Source: Ferruginibacter sp. (GTDB lineage Bacteria > Bacteroidota > Bacteroidia > Chitinophagales > Chitinophagaceae). From it: DNA of 64,000 bases. Every line of letters starts with the position of its first letter. Position 1 is the first letter of the stretch. The notes beneath the pieces are model-generated. The model saw only the letters and a list, made by a program, of their open reading frames with translations, was not told the DNA's origin and made no database searches. Positions 53,756 to 62,176 of this stretch are shown here, in pieces. The position numbers and the translations under genes were made by a program. The DNA lies in NCBI GenBank assembly GCA_013141435.1, contig JABFQZ010000001.1, positions 62,001 to 126,000 on the forward strand. The letters are read 5' to 3'.

Positions 53756-54478
53756 TTAATGTAAAGTAGTAGTTGGGTTATTAAATGGTAAATCATCATC
53801 CAACCCTAAATTATCGGGTACATGAATTAAATCCTTATCTGTTTCATCTTTTTCGGTACCAAGCCATGCTAGTGAGAGTATAGTATCTTTTATTATATTA
53901 ATTGTAAAAGCAACTATTCGCATGGTGTTTCTTGTAGTTTGATTGTCGGCAGAGTTTGCCATCAAATAAAAAAACAAAGTGCCTGTAAAATATATAAAAA
54001 GCCCAATTATAAGCCTATACGATATTTTAGCAGTATAGGCATTGCTGGTAATATTTACCATGCGCTCATAAAAATAATATACAATAAATAGTATAAAGCA
54101 AATAAACTCTACAATTGTAGGTAGCTTATCATAGGCATCTTTAGCACTTATGGTATAATTGTAAATACAAAATGCTACAAAAGGTATTATGCTAAAAAGT
54201 AAAATACGCTTTGCATTTTTGTGTTGGTATAGGTAAGAAATAAATAGAGCTAAAATTATATATTCTATCAAAAAATAGCTACGAAAAATTAAGATAGCAA
54301 AACTGCTACTTACTGATGCAAAATCGCTGTATAATATTAATCCAATAAATACAGCTAAAAAAATAGCATATACAAAAAATACCTTTAGGTGTTGCTGTAT
54401 TATCTTTTTAAAAAAAATAATACAAAATACCAAAGGTAAAATTTCAAAAAAAGTATTAAAATATAGAAATAGTTTCAA
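53756..54478 (-). CDS. Seven-helix integral membrane protein, putative sensor partner of the kinase
   Basis: A protein of 240 residues with seven predicted helices (about 8-26, 32-50, 60-88, 94-112, 124-142, 155-178 and 190-208) and a cytoplasmic acidic tail (ETDKDLIHVPDNLGLDD). I do not recognise a named family. It resembles the 7TM input modules found in Bacteroidota sensor kinases but is a separate gene. Its stop is 3 nt before the kinase start, so the two are co-translated. It is inferred to sense a signal in the membrane and pass it to the kinase. Confidence 0.72.
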   Translation of the reverse strand: MKLFLYFNTFFEILPLVFCIIFFKKIIQQHLKVFFVYAIFLAVFIGLILYSDFASVSSSFAILIFRSYFLIEYIILALFISYLYQHKNAKRILLFSIIPFVAFCIYNYTISAKDAYDKLPTIVEFICFILFIVYYFYERMVNITSNAYTAKISYRLIIGLFIYFTGTLFFYLMANSADNQTTRNTMRIVAFTINIIKDTILSLAWLGTEKDETDKDLIHVPDNLGLDDDLPFNNPTTTLH

Positions 54479-55099
54479 ATTATGTATAAATTATAAAAAC
54501 AAATATAACTTATATTTTAATACAAAGTATATTATAAATCTATAAACAAAAAGCTCATAAATCTACCACAATCTTCTTCGTATAATTTTAATATCCATCC
54601 TGACATAATAATTAGTTTTATTGGTTTTTAAATAAAAATTGATTGAATTCAAATATGCTTCATACGTATTTATACGTAACTAGGGTTTGTAAAAATAAGT
54701 AAATGTACGCATCTGCAAAAATCAATGCTGTAAAGGCTTTTATTAGTTTTGTATACATTAAATGAATTTTATGTATTGCAAATATACATATAATTTACCG
54801 TAAAATTACTATTGTGTTTATGTAATTTTACGTAGTATAAATGCGTAGTTTATAGCTGTTATGCACATATTTTAATAAAAGTGTATAACTTTTTTATAGC
54901 AAAAAACAGCAAAAATGGATATTGCTGCCTTATAGCTTTGCAATTTTTTTTTAAGAAATATTGTATTTTGGGTAAATTTTATTAGATAAGGTTTGCGAAC
55001 CTTTGTTATAATAACTATTTATTTTAATTAGCAATTGCTAAATTGTCGCAAAAAAATATTAATAAGTATAATCATTAAAAAAATAAATACTTCAATTTA
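54479..55099. promoter_or_regulatory. 621-bp divergent regulatory region of the two-component system
   Basis: No gene is seen. It lies between the divergent seven-helix/kinase and response-regulator genes. It contains ATACGTAT at 54662-54669 followed by ATACGTAA at 54672-54679, and an 11-bp perfect inverted repeat, CGTAAAATTAC at 54799-54809 and its complement at 54822-54832, with a 12-nt spacer. TACG strings recur beside these. They are candidate operators for autoregulation by the response regulator. Confidence 0.45.
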
Positions 55100-55765
55100 A
55101 TGTCAACCAAACTACAAATAAAAATAGCCATAGCCGACGATCATAAAATTTTTAGAGACGGAATAAAAATGACATTATCGCAAAAAGCTAATTTAAAAAT
55201 GCTTTGGGAAGCCGAAGACGGCAAAGAATTGATGCACAAAATGCAAGTAAAAATGCCAGATGTACTGCTTATGGATATACGCATGCCCGAAATAGATGGC
55301 ATAAACGCTTTACAAATACTACGAAAAGAATATGCTACAGTAAAAATAATAGTACTTACCATGTACGACGATGAGCAAACTATAAATAAAATGATGGAAA
55401 TGGGTGCCAATGCATACCTTACCAAAAGCACCGACCCCGAAGAAATATACAATGCCATACTCACCTGTATTAATAGCGAATATTATTTTAACGATTTGGT
55501 AAATAACGCCGTAATGGGCAAGCTAAAACAGAAAAAAAATGTAAGAGCATATTATGCCGATACACTGCCTATTGCCTTTACCGAAAAAGAAGTAAAAATA
55601 ATGCAACTTATTGCCGAAGACAAAAACAGCGAAGAAATATCAAAAATAGTTTTTTTGAGTCCTCGTACTATCGATACCATTAGGCAAAGCTTAAAAGCAA
55701 AAGTAAATGTAAAAACCATTGCAGGTTTAATAATGTACGCCATGCGTAATAAAATAATAGAGTAA
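55100..55765 (+). CDS. NarL/FixJ-type response regulator
   Basis: A protein of 221 residues. The receiver domain (1-125) has acidic Asp13 and Asp14, phospho-acceptor Asp59 in LLMDIRMPE, Thr87 and Lys109. A linker leads to a LuxR-type helix-turn-helix at ~155-215 (LTEKEV-like FTEKEVKIMQLIAEDKNSEE, SPRTIDTIR). It is divergent from the kinase pair and is its likely partner. The stop codon TAA at 55763-55765 abuts an intergenic repeat. Confidence 0.95.
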   Translation: MSTKLQIKIAIADDHKIFRDGIKMTLSQKANLKMLWEAEDGKELMHKMQVKMPDVLLMDIRMPEIDGINALQILRKEYATVKIIVLTMYDDEQTINKMMEMGANAYLTKSTDPEEIYNAILTCINSEYYFNDLVNNAVMGKLKQKKNVRAYYADTLPIAFTEKEVKIMQLIAEDKNSEEISKIVFLSPRTIDTIRQSLKAKVNVKTIAGLIMYAMRNKIIE

Positions 55766-55853
55766 TACCATTGTTAAAATCAAATTTGTCCACTAAAAGC
55801 TGTGTACGTAGTTATCGCTGTTTCGCTGTGTGAGATATTTAATTGCATTGGTA
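55766..55853. repeat. MITE-like intergenic repeat, copy 1
   Basis: An 88-bp block from TACCATTG to CATTGGTA, near-perfect inverted ends. Its core from GCTGTGTACGTAGTTATCGC through the following 25 bases is almost identical to 62077-62166. If the outer TAAT/ATTA is counted, the left end includes the stop codon of the response regulator gene. Confidence 0.7.
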
Positions 55854-55874
55854 TTACTAGCCATTTTACTAAAG

Positions 55875-55925
55875 TTTACCAATAAAAAAAGTCACTAAAA
55901 ATTAGCGACTTTTTTTATTGGTAAA
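55875..55925. terminator. Long bidirectional hairpin terminator
   Basis: A 19-bp perfect outer stem (TTTACCAATAAAAAAAGTC with its complement) plus an inner extension, between the convergent response regulator and DUF1573 genes. Confidence 0.75.
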
Positions 55926-55938
55926 AACGTAATAAATC

Positions 55939-56448
55939 TTAGCATTTAACACAACTTTTTTTCTTGCTTTTTTTCTTTTTTGTTGTAGTTGCGGCTACAG
56001 GAGAGTCTGCTTTAGTAGGAGCTGTAGCCATTGTAGCAGGTATGCCAGCTTTTAATTTTGCATAATCTTCGGTTGTTAATACTTCACCTTTTAGGGTAAT
56101 ACTTTTTGTATCTTCTGCACCAGCAAATTTTACATTCATGTGTTTTTCAAAAGCGCCTACACCACCAGCATTGTAAGTAGCAGTTATAGTTCCAGTTTTG
56201 CCTGGTGCTATTGGTGTTTTTGTATAATCACCAATAGTACAGCCACATGTAGGGTTTGCGCTTTCTATTATCAAATCGGTTTTACCAGTATTTAATACTG
56301 TAAATACAGCTGGCGCAGGTACACCTTGTGGTATCTTACCTAATTCAACTGTTTCATTTTTAATTTTTGCAATATCATCAGATTTTACTTGTGCAAATAT
56401 GCCAGTAGAAATTGCAATAGCTGCTAAAGAAAATAATACTTTTTTCAT
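55939..56448 (-). CDS. DUF1573 domain-containing exported protein (paralogue 1)
   Basis: A protein of 169 residues with a signal peptide ending near IFAQ. The DUF1573 Ig-like fold (~30-125) contains ELGKIPQGVP and the family's Cys motif NPTCGCTIGDY, then IAPGKTGTITATYN. The tail is Ala/Thr-rich and ends in a Lys-rich, Cys-containing string (KKKSKKKSCVKC). DUF1573 proteins are abundant in Bacteroidota envelopes; the role is unknown. It is the second gene of a leftward pair of paralogues, 17 bp apart. Confidence 0.9.
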   Translation of the reverse strand: MKKVLFSLAAIAISTGIFAQVKSDDIAKIKNETVELGKIPQGVPAPAVFTVLNTGKTDLIIESANPTCGCTIGDYTKTPIAPGKTGTITATYNAGGVGAFEKHMNVKFAGAEDTKSITLKGEVLTTEDYAKLKAGIPATMATAPTKADSPVAATTTKKKKSKKKSCVKC

Positions 56449-56465
56449 GTTTTTTAATTTTAATT

Positions 56466-57008
56466 TTATTTTTTTAAATCGTTTACAGCTTCATTAGTAG
56501 GGGCACTAGTTGTAGGTGTTTTCCATACTTCGCCTTTTATTGTAATTACTTTTGTTTGTGTGCCATTGTAAGTTATTGTTACTGGCTTTGTAAATGGTCC
56601 TTCGGCAGCAGCATTATAGCCCACAGTTATTTCAGCAGTTTTGCCAGCAGCTATTTCTTTATCTTTATCCCATACAGGTGTAGTGCAGCCACAACTTGCT
56701 TGTACATTATCTAATTTGTAAGCTACTTTTCCACTATTTGTTACAGTAAAAATATGTGTTACAGGTTTCCCTTGGGGTATTTTTCCAAAATCAAATTCCA
56801 TTTCTTTAGCTACTAATGTTTCCACGGCTACAGGTTTTACTTCTGCTACATTTGTAGTTACAACAGAGGCTACAGTTGGCGTAGCAGCAGGTGTAGCAGG
56901 CATTTTTTCATGATTATGTCCAGCATGAGGATCTGTACTTACTACAGTTTGTGCATTAGTAAAAAATACACAAGTAAGTACTGTACTTAGTAAAAATATT
57001 TTTTTCAT
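56466..57008 (-). CDS. DUF1573 domain-containing exported protein (paralogue 2)
   Basis: A protein of 180 residues with a signal peptide ending near TNAQ. A His-containing segment (DPHAGHNHEKMPA) follows, which could bind metal. The DUF1573 domain (~70-165) contains FDFGKIPQGKPVTHIF, the Cys motif ASCGCTTPVW, and IAAGKTAEITVGYN. It precedes its paralogue at 55939-56448. The pair probably arose by duplication; only this copy has the His-rich segment. Confidence 0.9.
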   Translation of the reverse strand: MKKIFLLSTVLTCVFFTNAQTVVSTDPHAGHNHEKMPATPAATPTVASVVTTNVAEVKPVAVETLVAKEMEFDFGKIPQGKPVTHIFTVTNSGKVAYKLDNVQASCGCTTPVWDKDKEIAAGKTAEITVGYNAAAEGPFTKPVTITYNGTQTKVITIKGEVWKTPTTSAPTNEAVNDLKK

Positions 57009-57135
57009 AATTAAAAGTTTAATTTAAGACCACAAATATACAAAAAGGTTTTCTTTTTAAATAATTTGAAATAGTTATGACAGTTTTTTAACAAACCGCT
57101 TTAAAATTTATACTTTTACAGCAAGTAATAAAAAT

Positions 57136-59502
57136 ATGAATAGTGCAAATAATTTAGAAGCAGCAGATAAATTAAGTTTCGATACTTTTCGCAACGAAGT
57201 TATAAACGATTACCGTTTTGCTTGTATAAGTAGAGAAGCAAGTTTACTTGGCAGAAAAGAAGTGTTAACTGGAAAAGCCAAATTTGGAATTTTTGGCGAT
57301 GGTGCCGAAATACCTCAAATTGCCATGGCAAAATTTTTTAAAGAAGGCGATTTTAGATCGGGGTATTATAGAGACCAAACCTTTATGTTTGCTAGCGGTT
57401 TATGTACTGTACAACAATTTTTTGCACAATTATATGCCGATACCGATGTAACCCACGACCCATTTAGCGCAGGCAGGCAAATGAATGCCCATTTCGCTAC
57501 CAAAATGGTAGATGAGCATGGCAACTGGTTGCCACTAGCACAATTAAAAAATGTATCAAGCGATATTGCGCCTACAGCTGGCCAAATGCCCCGTGCATTG
57601 GGTTTGGCGTATGCAAGTAAGTTTTTTAGAAATGTGCAAGAAGTAAAAAGCGAAACTGCATTAAGTAATAATGGCAACGAAGTTTGTTTTTGTACCATTG
57701 GCGATGCATCTACAAGCGAAGGTCATTTTTGGGAAACCATAAACGCTGCAGGCGTATTGCAAGTACCACTAGCAGTTTTTGTGTGGGATAATGGCTATGG
57801 TATTTCCGTACCTAAAGATCAGCAAACAACAAAAGGCTCCATATCCGAAGCGTTAGCAGGCTTTCAAATAACCAATGGCAACAATGGTTTCGATATTTAT
57901 AAACTAAAAGGCTGGGATTATGCTGGCCTTTGCGAAGTGTTAGAACCAGCAATAGAAAAAATAAGAGAAACTCATATACCAGCCATATTTCATATAGAAG
58001 AAATTACTCAACCTCAAGGTCACTCTACATCTGGCAGCCATGAGCGGTACAAAAATGCCGAAAGACTAGCCTGGGAAAAGGAATGGGATTGCATAAAGCA
58101 AATGCGTAGTTGGCTTTTAGAAAACGCTTTAGCTTCCAACGAAGAATTAAACGCCATAGAAGAAAATGCCATAACATTTGTAAAACAAAGCAAACAAGCA
58201 GCATGGGAAGCATACCAACTTCCTATAAAAACTTTAGTAGCCAATACGGTTGCAATATTGCAAAGTACCAACAACGAAAATGCTTTAAAACATGCAACTA
58301 CACTTGCTGCCATAAAAGAGCCTTTGCTAAAAGATATTTTAAAAACTTTAGCTACAACCTTGCTAAATTTACCAACAGATACATCAAATACTGTAAAAAA
58401 ATATTACGATAATTTGTTACAAGAAAGCAACAAATTATACGATTCTTTTTTATACAACGAAGGTTCAAAATCGGCATTAAAAGTACCAGTAATACAAGCA
58501 ATATTCGACGAAAATAGTGCAACAATAAATGGCTACGAAATACTAAATAAATATTTCGATCAATTATTTGCAACCAACAATAAAGTAGTAGCCTTTGGCG
58601 AAGATTTAGGCTTTATAGGCGACGTAAACCAAGGGTTTAGTGGCTTACAAGAAAAATATGGCAGTCAACGAATTTTCGATACAGGCATAAGAGAGCTAAC
58701 CATAATGGGGCAGGGTATAGGTATGGCTTTAAGAGGCTTAAGACCTATTGCCGAAATACAATACTTAGATTATTTACTCTACGGCTTACAACCTCTAAGC
58801 GACGATGTAGCCACCACACATTTTCGTACAGCAGGCCAGCAATCTTGCCCACTAATAGTACGTACAAGAGGGCACAGGCTCGAAGGTATATGGCATAGCG
58901 GCTCACCAATGGGTATGATAGTAAATGCACTCCGTGGCATGTATGTATGTGTGCCTCGTAATATGACACAAGCAGCAGGTATGTACAATACACTCTTGCA
59001 AGCCAACGACCCAGCCTTAGTTATAGAGTGTTTAAATGGCTATCGACTAAAAGAAAAATTGCCAAGCAATATAGCCACATTTACAGTACCATTAGGCATA
59101 CCACAAGTTTTAAAAGATGGTACCGACATTACAATTGTTAGCTATGGCTCTACTTTACGAATAGTATTAGAAGCCACAGAAATACTAACAAAAATGAATA
59201 TTAGTTGCGAAGTTATAGATGTACAAACCCTATTACCATTCGATATAAATCATAGCATTGTAGCATCACTCAAAAAAACAAACCGAATAATATTTATAGA
59301 TGAAGATGTGCCAAGCGGAGCAGCTGCATATATGTTTAATAAAGTAATGGAAGAGCAAAAAGGATACCAATACTTAGATGTAAGCCCACGCACACTTACA
59401 GCAAAAGAGCATAGAGCTGGTTATGGTAGCGATGGCGATTATTTTGGAAAACCCAACATTGAAAACGTAATTGCAGAAATAAGAAAAATGATGGAAGAAT
59501 AA
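57136..59502 (+). CDS. Fused E1 alpha/beta component of a branched-chain 2-oxoacid dehydrogenase
   Basis: A thiamin-diphosphate enzyme of 788 residues. The alpha part (~1-400) contains YYRDQTFMFASG, GRQMNAHFA and the TPP-binding motif GDASTSEGHFWETIN (from ~189) ending near WDNGYGIS. The beta part (~440-788) contains VVAFGEDLGFIGDVNQGF, AEIQYLDYLLYG and VPSGAAAYMF. E1 decarboxylates branched-chain 2-oxoacids and feeds acyl groups to the E2 lipoyl subunit, making precursors of branched fatty acids typical of Bacteroidota. The E2 and E3 genes are not here. The fusion is read as genuine, since the frame is uninterrupted. Confidence 0.93.
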   Translation: MNSANNLEAADKLSFDTFRNEVINDYRFACISREASLLGRKEVLTGKAKFGIFGDGAEIPQIAMAKFFKEGDFRSGYYRDQTFMFASGLCTVQQFFAQLYADTDVTHDPFSAGRQMNAHFATKMVDEHGNWLPLAQLKNVSSDIAPTAGQMPRALGLAYASKFFRNVQEVKSETALSNNGNEVCFCTIGDASTSEGHFWETINAAGVLQVPLAVFVWDNGYGISVPKDQQTTKGSISEALAGFQITNGNNGFDIYKLKGWDYAGLCEVLEPAIEKIRETHIPAIFHIEEITQPQGHSTSGSHERYKNAERLAWEKEWDCIKQMRSWLLENALASNEELNAIEENAITFVKQSKQAAWEAYQLPIKTLVANTVAILQSTNNENALKHATTLAAIKEPLLKDILKTLATTLLNLPTDTSNTVKKYYDNLLQESNKLYDSFLYNEGSKSALKVPVIQAIFDENSATINGYEILNKYFDQLFATNNKVVAFGEDLGFIGDVNQGFSGLQEKYGSQRIFDTGIRELTIMGQGIGMALRGLRPIAEIQYLDYLLYGLQPLSDDVATTHFRTAGQQSCPLIVRTRGHRLEGIWHSGSPMGMIVNALRGMYVCVPRNMTQAAGMYNTLLQANDPALVIECLNGYRLKEKLPSNIATFTVPLGIPQVLKDGTDITIVSYGSTLRIVLEATEILTKMNISCEVIDVQTLLPFDINHSIVASLKKTNRIIFIDEDVPSGAAAYMFNKVMEEQKGYQYLDVSPRTLTAKEHRAGYGSDGDYFGKPNIENVIAEIRKMMEE

Positions 59503-59550
59503 TAGCAAAAAAAAATTGATTTGGGGCTTACAACGATATACCAAAATCAA

Positions 59551-59657
59551 CATTTGCTACCGCTATTCGTTACAAGTCCTCGCATTCGTTCCTCATGCTG
59601 TGGGCTTTTCACTGCTATCGGTCAGCCCATCTACTTTAGTTTTTCAATGGTACAATA
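59551..59657. repeat. Interspersed repeat, copy 2
   Basis: 59551-59631 is the inverted relative of 10927-11008; its central segment is a different hairpin (GCAT with ATGC around 9 nt). It then continues to CAATGGTACAATA at 59645-59657, the same 13-mer that ends the element at 10094-10234. It fills the gap between the E1 and dodecin genes. Confidence 0.75.
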
Positions 59658-59716
59658 ATTTGCCATTTCAAAATAAAATTGTAACTTAATTTTTTAATCA
59701 CAAAAAAACAAAAATA

Positions 59717-59926
59717 ATGGCAATAGTAAAAGTAATAGAAGTAATAGCAACTTCTAAAGTAAGTTTTGAAGACGCAGTAAAAGAAGCTGTAAAAGAAGTT
59801 TCAAAAACCATACGCAATATAGATTCCGTATGGGTAAAAGACCAAAAAGTACATGTAAACAATGGCGAAGTAGTAAGTTGGGGTGTAGTTTGTAAAGTAT
59901 CATTTAGGATTGAATCTGGGGAGTAA
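59717..59926 (+). CDS. Dodecin family protein
   Basis: A small protein of 69 residues matching dodecin, a dodecameric flavin-storage protein. The pattern MAIVKVIEVIATSKVSFEDA, then WVKDQKVHVNNGEV and WGVVCKVSFRIE is typical; Trp near the middle is the usual flavin-stacking residue. It is cytoplasmic and probably buffers FMN, FAD or degradation products. It lies alone between E1 and TetR genes. Confidence 0.95.
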   Translation: MAIVKVIEVIATSKVSFEDAVKEAVKEVSKTIRNIDSVWVKDQKVHVNNGEVVSWGVVCKVSFRIESGE

Positions 59927-60003
59927 TACAATAGCTCAGATTTCAAAATTTTAAAAAAAATTTCTAACTCTAAGTGCATCTCTAAAAACTAAGTTTGCAA
60001 ACC

Positions 60004-60045
60004 CAAAAAGAACACAAAGAAGAGTATTTCTTTGTGTTCTTTTTG
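60004..60045 (+). terminator. Hairpin terminator after dodecin
   Basis: A perfect 18-bp stem (CAAAAAGAACACAAAGAA with its complement) around a GAGTAT loop, ending in TTTTTG. Confidence 0.8.
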
Positions 60046-60186
60046 TGAATTTTCCTAGTGCTTTATAATAAAATTTGTATTTATGTTTTTAGAGGTTTCC
60101 CTAAGTTTGAGAGATTATTTGTATACAAATTCTAAACTTTATAAATACGTGCACTTGTAATTGAAGTTAAGAAAAATTAAAAATAG

Positions 60187-60200
60187 ACAGACTTGTTTGT
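60187..60200. promoter_or_regulatory. TetR operator, upstream copy
   Basis: ACAGACTTGTTTGT is a palindrome of 6-bp arms around TT with one mismatch. The core ACAGACTTGT matches the operator at 60796-60811. It overlaps the -33 region of the promoter at 60196-60225, so binding should block transcription of the regulator. Confidence 0.65.
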
Positions 60201-60225
60201 TTTATAAAAAATTGTTCTATATTTG
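60196..60225 (+). promoter_or_regulatory. Promoter of the TetR gene
   Basis: TTTG at 60196-60199 and TATATTTG at 60218-60225 (a full TAnnTTTG match) are separated by 18 bp, close to the usual 19-20. The -7 box ends 23 nt before the ATG. Confidence 0.5.
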
Positions 60226-60248
60226 CAAACATAATAACAAATATAAAA

Positions 60249-60779
60249 ATGCAAACTAAAGATCGAATAGTAGAAACTGCTTCAAAACTGTTTTACGAAC
60301 AAGGTTACAATTCTACTGGAATAAACCAAGTTATAAAAGAAGCTGGAGTAGCAAAAGCAAGTTTATATGCTCATTTTTCTTCTAAGGAGGAATTGCTAAA
60401 AGAGTATTTGCAAAAAACGGCAATTACTACCAACCAAATTTTACAACAAATTACCCATGACAAACAAACCCCAAAAGAAAAAGTATTGGGAGTCTTCGAT
60501 TTTTTAACCCAATTTTCCAATCAAACCTGTTTTAATGGCTGTCATTTTCAAAATGTATTAGCCGAAGTCTCAAGTGAAAATATAGAGGTAAAATCTATTA
60601 TTAGAAATCAAAAAAATAGAATCAGACAATTATTTGTAGAAATTTTAAAACCCCTAAATAAAGAAGAATTGGCTGATGAGTTTTATATTTTATTTGAGGG
60701 AGCAATTATTTCAAGTAAAGTTCATGAGGATTTGTGGGCAATTAAAACAACAAGAAAAATAGTAGAAAAATTATTTTAA
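60249..60779 (+). CDS. TetR family transcriptional repressor
   Basis: A protein of 176 residues. The N-terminal helix-turn-helix (1-50) reads IVETASKLFYEQGYNSTGIN and VAKASLYAHFSSKEELL. The rest is the helical ligand domain, with two Cys residues in FSNQTCFNGCHFQN that could sense thiol or oxidant stress. Palindromes before this gene and before the downstream AhpD-like gene share the same core, so it probably represses both itself and 60858-61901. The ligand is unknown. Confidence 0.94.
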   Translation: MQTKDRIVETASKLFYEQGYNSTGINQVIKEAGVAKASLYAHFSSKEELLKEYLQKTAITTNQILQQITHDKQTPKEKVLGVFDFLTQFSNQTCFNGCHFQNVLAEVSSENIEVKSIIRNQKNRIRQLFVEILKPLNKEELADEFYILFEGAIISSKVHEDLWAIKTTRKIVEKLF

Positions 60780-60795
60780 TTTTTTTTTCAAAAAA

Positions 60796-60811
60796 AACAG
60801 ACTTGTCTGTT
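60796..60811. promoter_or_regulatory. TetR operator, downstream copy
   Basis: AACAGACTTGTCTGTT is a perfect palindrome of 7-bp arms around TT, 46 bp before the AhpD-like gene. It repeats the core of the operator at 60187-60200 and is more symmetrical. Confidence 0.7.
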
Positions 60812-60857
60812 CAATAATAATTTAAAACCATAATAAATAACAAATAAAATTTAAAAA

Positions 60858-61394
60858 ATGAGTACACAATTTACAGTTCCAACTAGAGAACAACAATCAG
60901 AAAACAATTTGCCAACCTATGATGCCATTAAAAATGGACTAGGTTTTGTTCCAAATCTATTTGCAACATTAGGTTTGTCCGATAACGGTTTGCAACGCTA
61001 CATTTCTTTTCAAAACGATAAATCATCGCTGAGCAATAAAGAAAAAGAAGTAGTAAACTTAGTGGTAAGCGAAGTAAACAATTGTAAATATTGTAAAGCG
61101 GCACACACTGCTATTGGCAAAATGAATGGTTTTACCAACGAACAAGCATTAGAATTAAGAAGTGGAAAAGCAAGTTTCAACGAAAAATATAATGCGTTGG
61201 TAAAATTGGCACAAAACATAACAGAAACAAGAGGACATATTGACCAAACGCTTTTAGAAAACTTTATTTCCGCAGGTTATGATCAAGGCAATTTGGTTGA
61301 CCTTATTTTACAAGTTGGCGAAAAAACAATTACAAATTACTTACATAGTATTACGCTCATTCCAATAGATTTTCCAGAAGTTTCAAGTTTATAA
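60858..61394 (+). CDS. Carboxymuconolactone decarboxylase family protein (AhpD-like, peroxidase-related)
   Basis: A helical protein of 178 residues. The AhpD-type redox site is Cys76-x2-Cys79 with His83 (NNCKYCKAAHTAI), and GFVPNLFATLGLSDN matches the peroxidase-related branch. Such enzymes reduce peroxides or alkylhydroperoxides with an external thiol. It follows a TetR gene and its operator. The substrate is inferred, not shown. Confidence 0.9.
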   Translation: MSTQFTVPTREQQSENNLPTYDAIKNGLGFVPNLFATLGLSDNGLQRYISFQNDKSSLSNKEKEVVNLVVSEVNNCKYCKAAHTAIGKMNGFTNEQALELRSGKASFNEKYNALVKLAQNITETRGHIDQTLLENFISAGYDQGNLVDLILQVGEKTITNYLHSITLIPIDFPEVSSL

Positions 61395-61427
61395 TTTATA
61401 ACAATCTAAATAATTAAATAGCAAAAA

Positions 61428-61901
61428 ATGACAACAGAAATAAAAAACAAAAGTGAATTAATGACAATCCTCAAATCAGGATTTGTTGCAGGAAATTTAG
61501 ATGCAGTTGCAGGAGTAATAGTATATTATATTTGGTTTGGGTTTAATCCAATTCAGGTGTTACAATTTATAGCAAGTGGTGTACACAGTCCAACAGCCAT
61601 TGGTGGCGGAGCAATGATGGTTGTGGCAGGGCTTATTTACCATTTTATAATTGCTTTTGTTTGTGCAATTATTTATTTTTATGCCTTTCCCAAAATTGCA
61701 TTTTTAAGAAACAACAAAGTAATAGCAGGTCTAATCTTTGGGTTAGGAATATGGTTGGTAATGAATTTATTGGTTTTGCCAAATTCAAACATTCCAAAAG
61801 GACCATTCGATTTAGGGTTGGCAATTGTTGGTATTTTATGGCATATGACTTTGGTAGGCTTACCAATTGCGTTAATAACAAGTAAATATTACGACAAATA
61901 A
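61428..61901 (+). CDS. Hypothetical four-helix membrane protein
   Basis: A protein of 157 residues with four predicted helices (about 15-35, 55-80, 95-118 and 127-150). I do not recognise the family. The motif GFVAGNLDAVAGVIVY near the N-terminus and PIALITSKY at the end are notable. It follows the AhpD-like gene by 33 nt and precedes a terminator, so it is the last gene of the TetR-controlled cassette. Confidence 0.7.
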   Translation: MTTEIKNKSELMTILKSGFVAGNLDAVAGVIVYYIWFGFNPIQVLQFIASGVHSPTAIGGGAMMVVAGLIYHFIIAFVCAIIYFYAFPKIAFLRNNKVIAGLIFGLGIWLVMNLLVLPNSNIPKGPFDLGLAIVGILWHMTLVGLPIALITSKYYDK

Positions 61902-61918
61902 ATTGCTTTTGAAATTTC

Positions 61919-61951
61919 AAAACCCATCAATAAAAACCATTGGTGGGTTTT
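61919..61951 (+). terminator. Hairpin terminator after the TetR cassette
   Basis: A 13-bp stem (AAAACCCATCAAT with ATTGGTGGGTTTT, one wobble) and 7-nt loop, followed by a T-rich tail. Confidence 0.7.
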
Positions 61952-62076
61952 GTGTTTATTGAAAACTCAAAGGCACCAACAAAAAATTGAATTATCAATA
62001 ATACATAGTTTTGTGTAAATAAGATAGACGAAATGCTTATTCAACAAAATAATTATAATAGAAAAGCAAACAATAA

Positions 62077-62166
62077 TACCATTGTGAAAATTATATTGCT
62101 CCACCAAAATCGCTGTGTACGTAGTTATCGCTGTTTCGCTTTGTGAAATATTTAATCACATTGGTA
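62077..62166. repeat. MITE-like intergenic repeat, copy 2
   Basis: A 90-bp block from TACCATTG to CATTGGTA with inverted ends. The core from GCTGTGTACGTAGTTATCGC onward differs from 55766-55853 by only two bases over about 45. It lies 11 bp before the end of the cytochrome c biogenesis gene. Confidence 0.7.
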
Positions 62167-62176
62167 AAATTTTATT

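Larger units (their letters stand above)
59927..60248. other. Intergenic region between dodecin and the TetR gene
   Basis: 322 bp. It holds the dodecin terminator at 60004-60045, the palindrome GTTTGCAAAC at about 59993-60002, and the TetR operator and promoter at 60187-60225. The rest is AT-rich with no gene seen. Confidence 0.6.

Noticed and set aside
58020-58412. Overlapping antisense and out-of-frame open frames of ~100 codons within the E1 gene.
   Set aside because: They are shadows of the conserved coding sequence and lack any domain or start signal.
57136-59502. Two E1 genes joined by a sequencing error.
   Set aside because: The frame is continuous with a sensible linker, and fused E1 alpha/beta proteins are usual in Bacteroidota.
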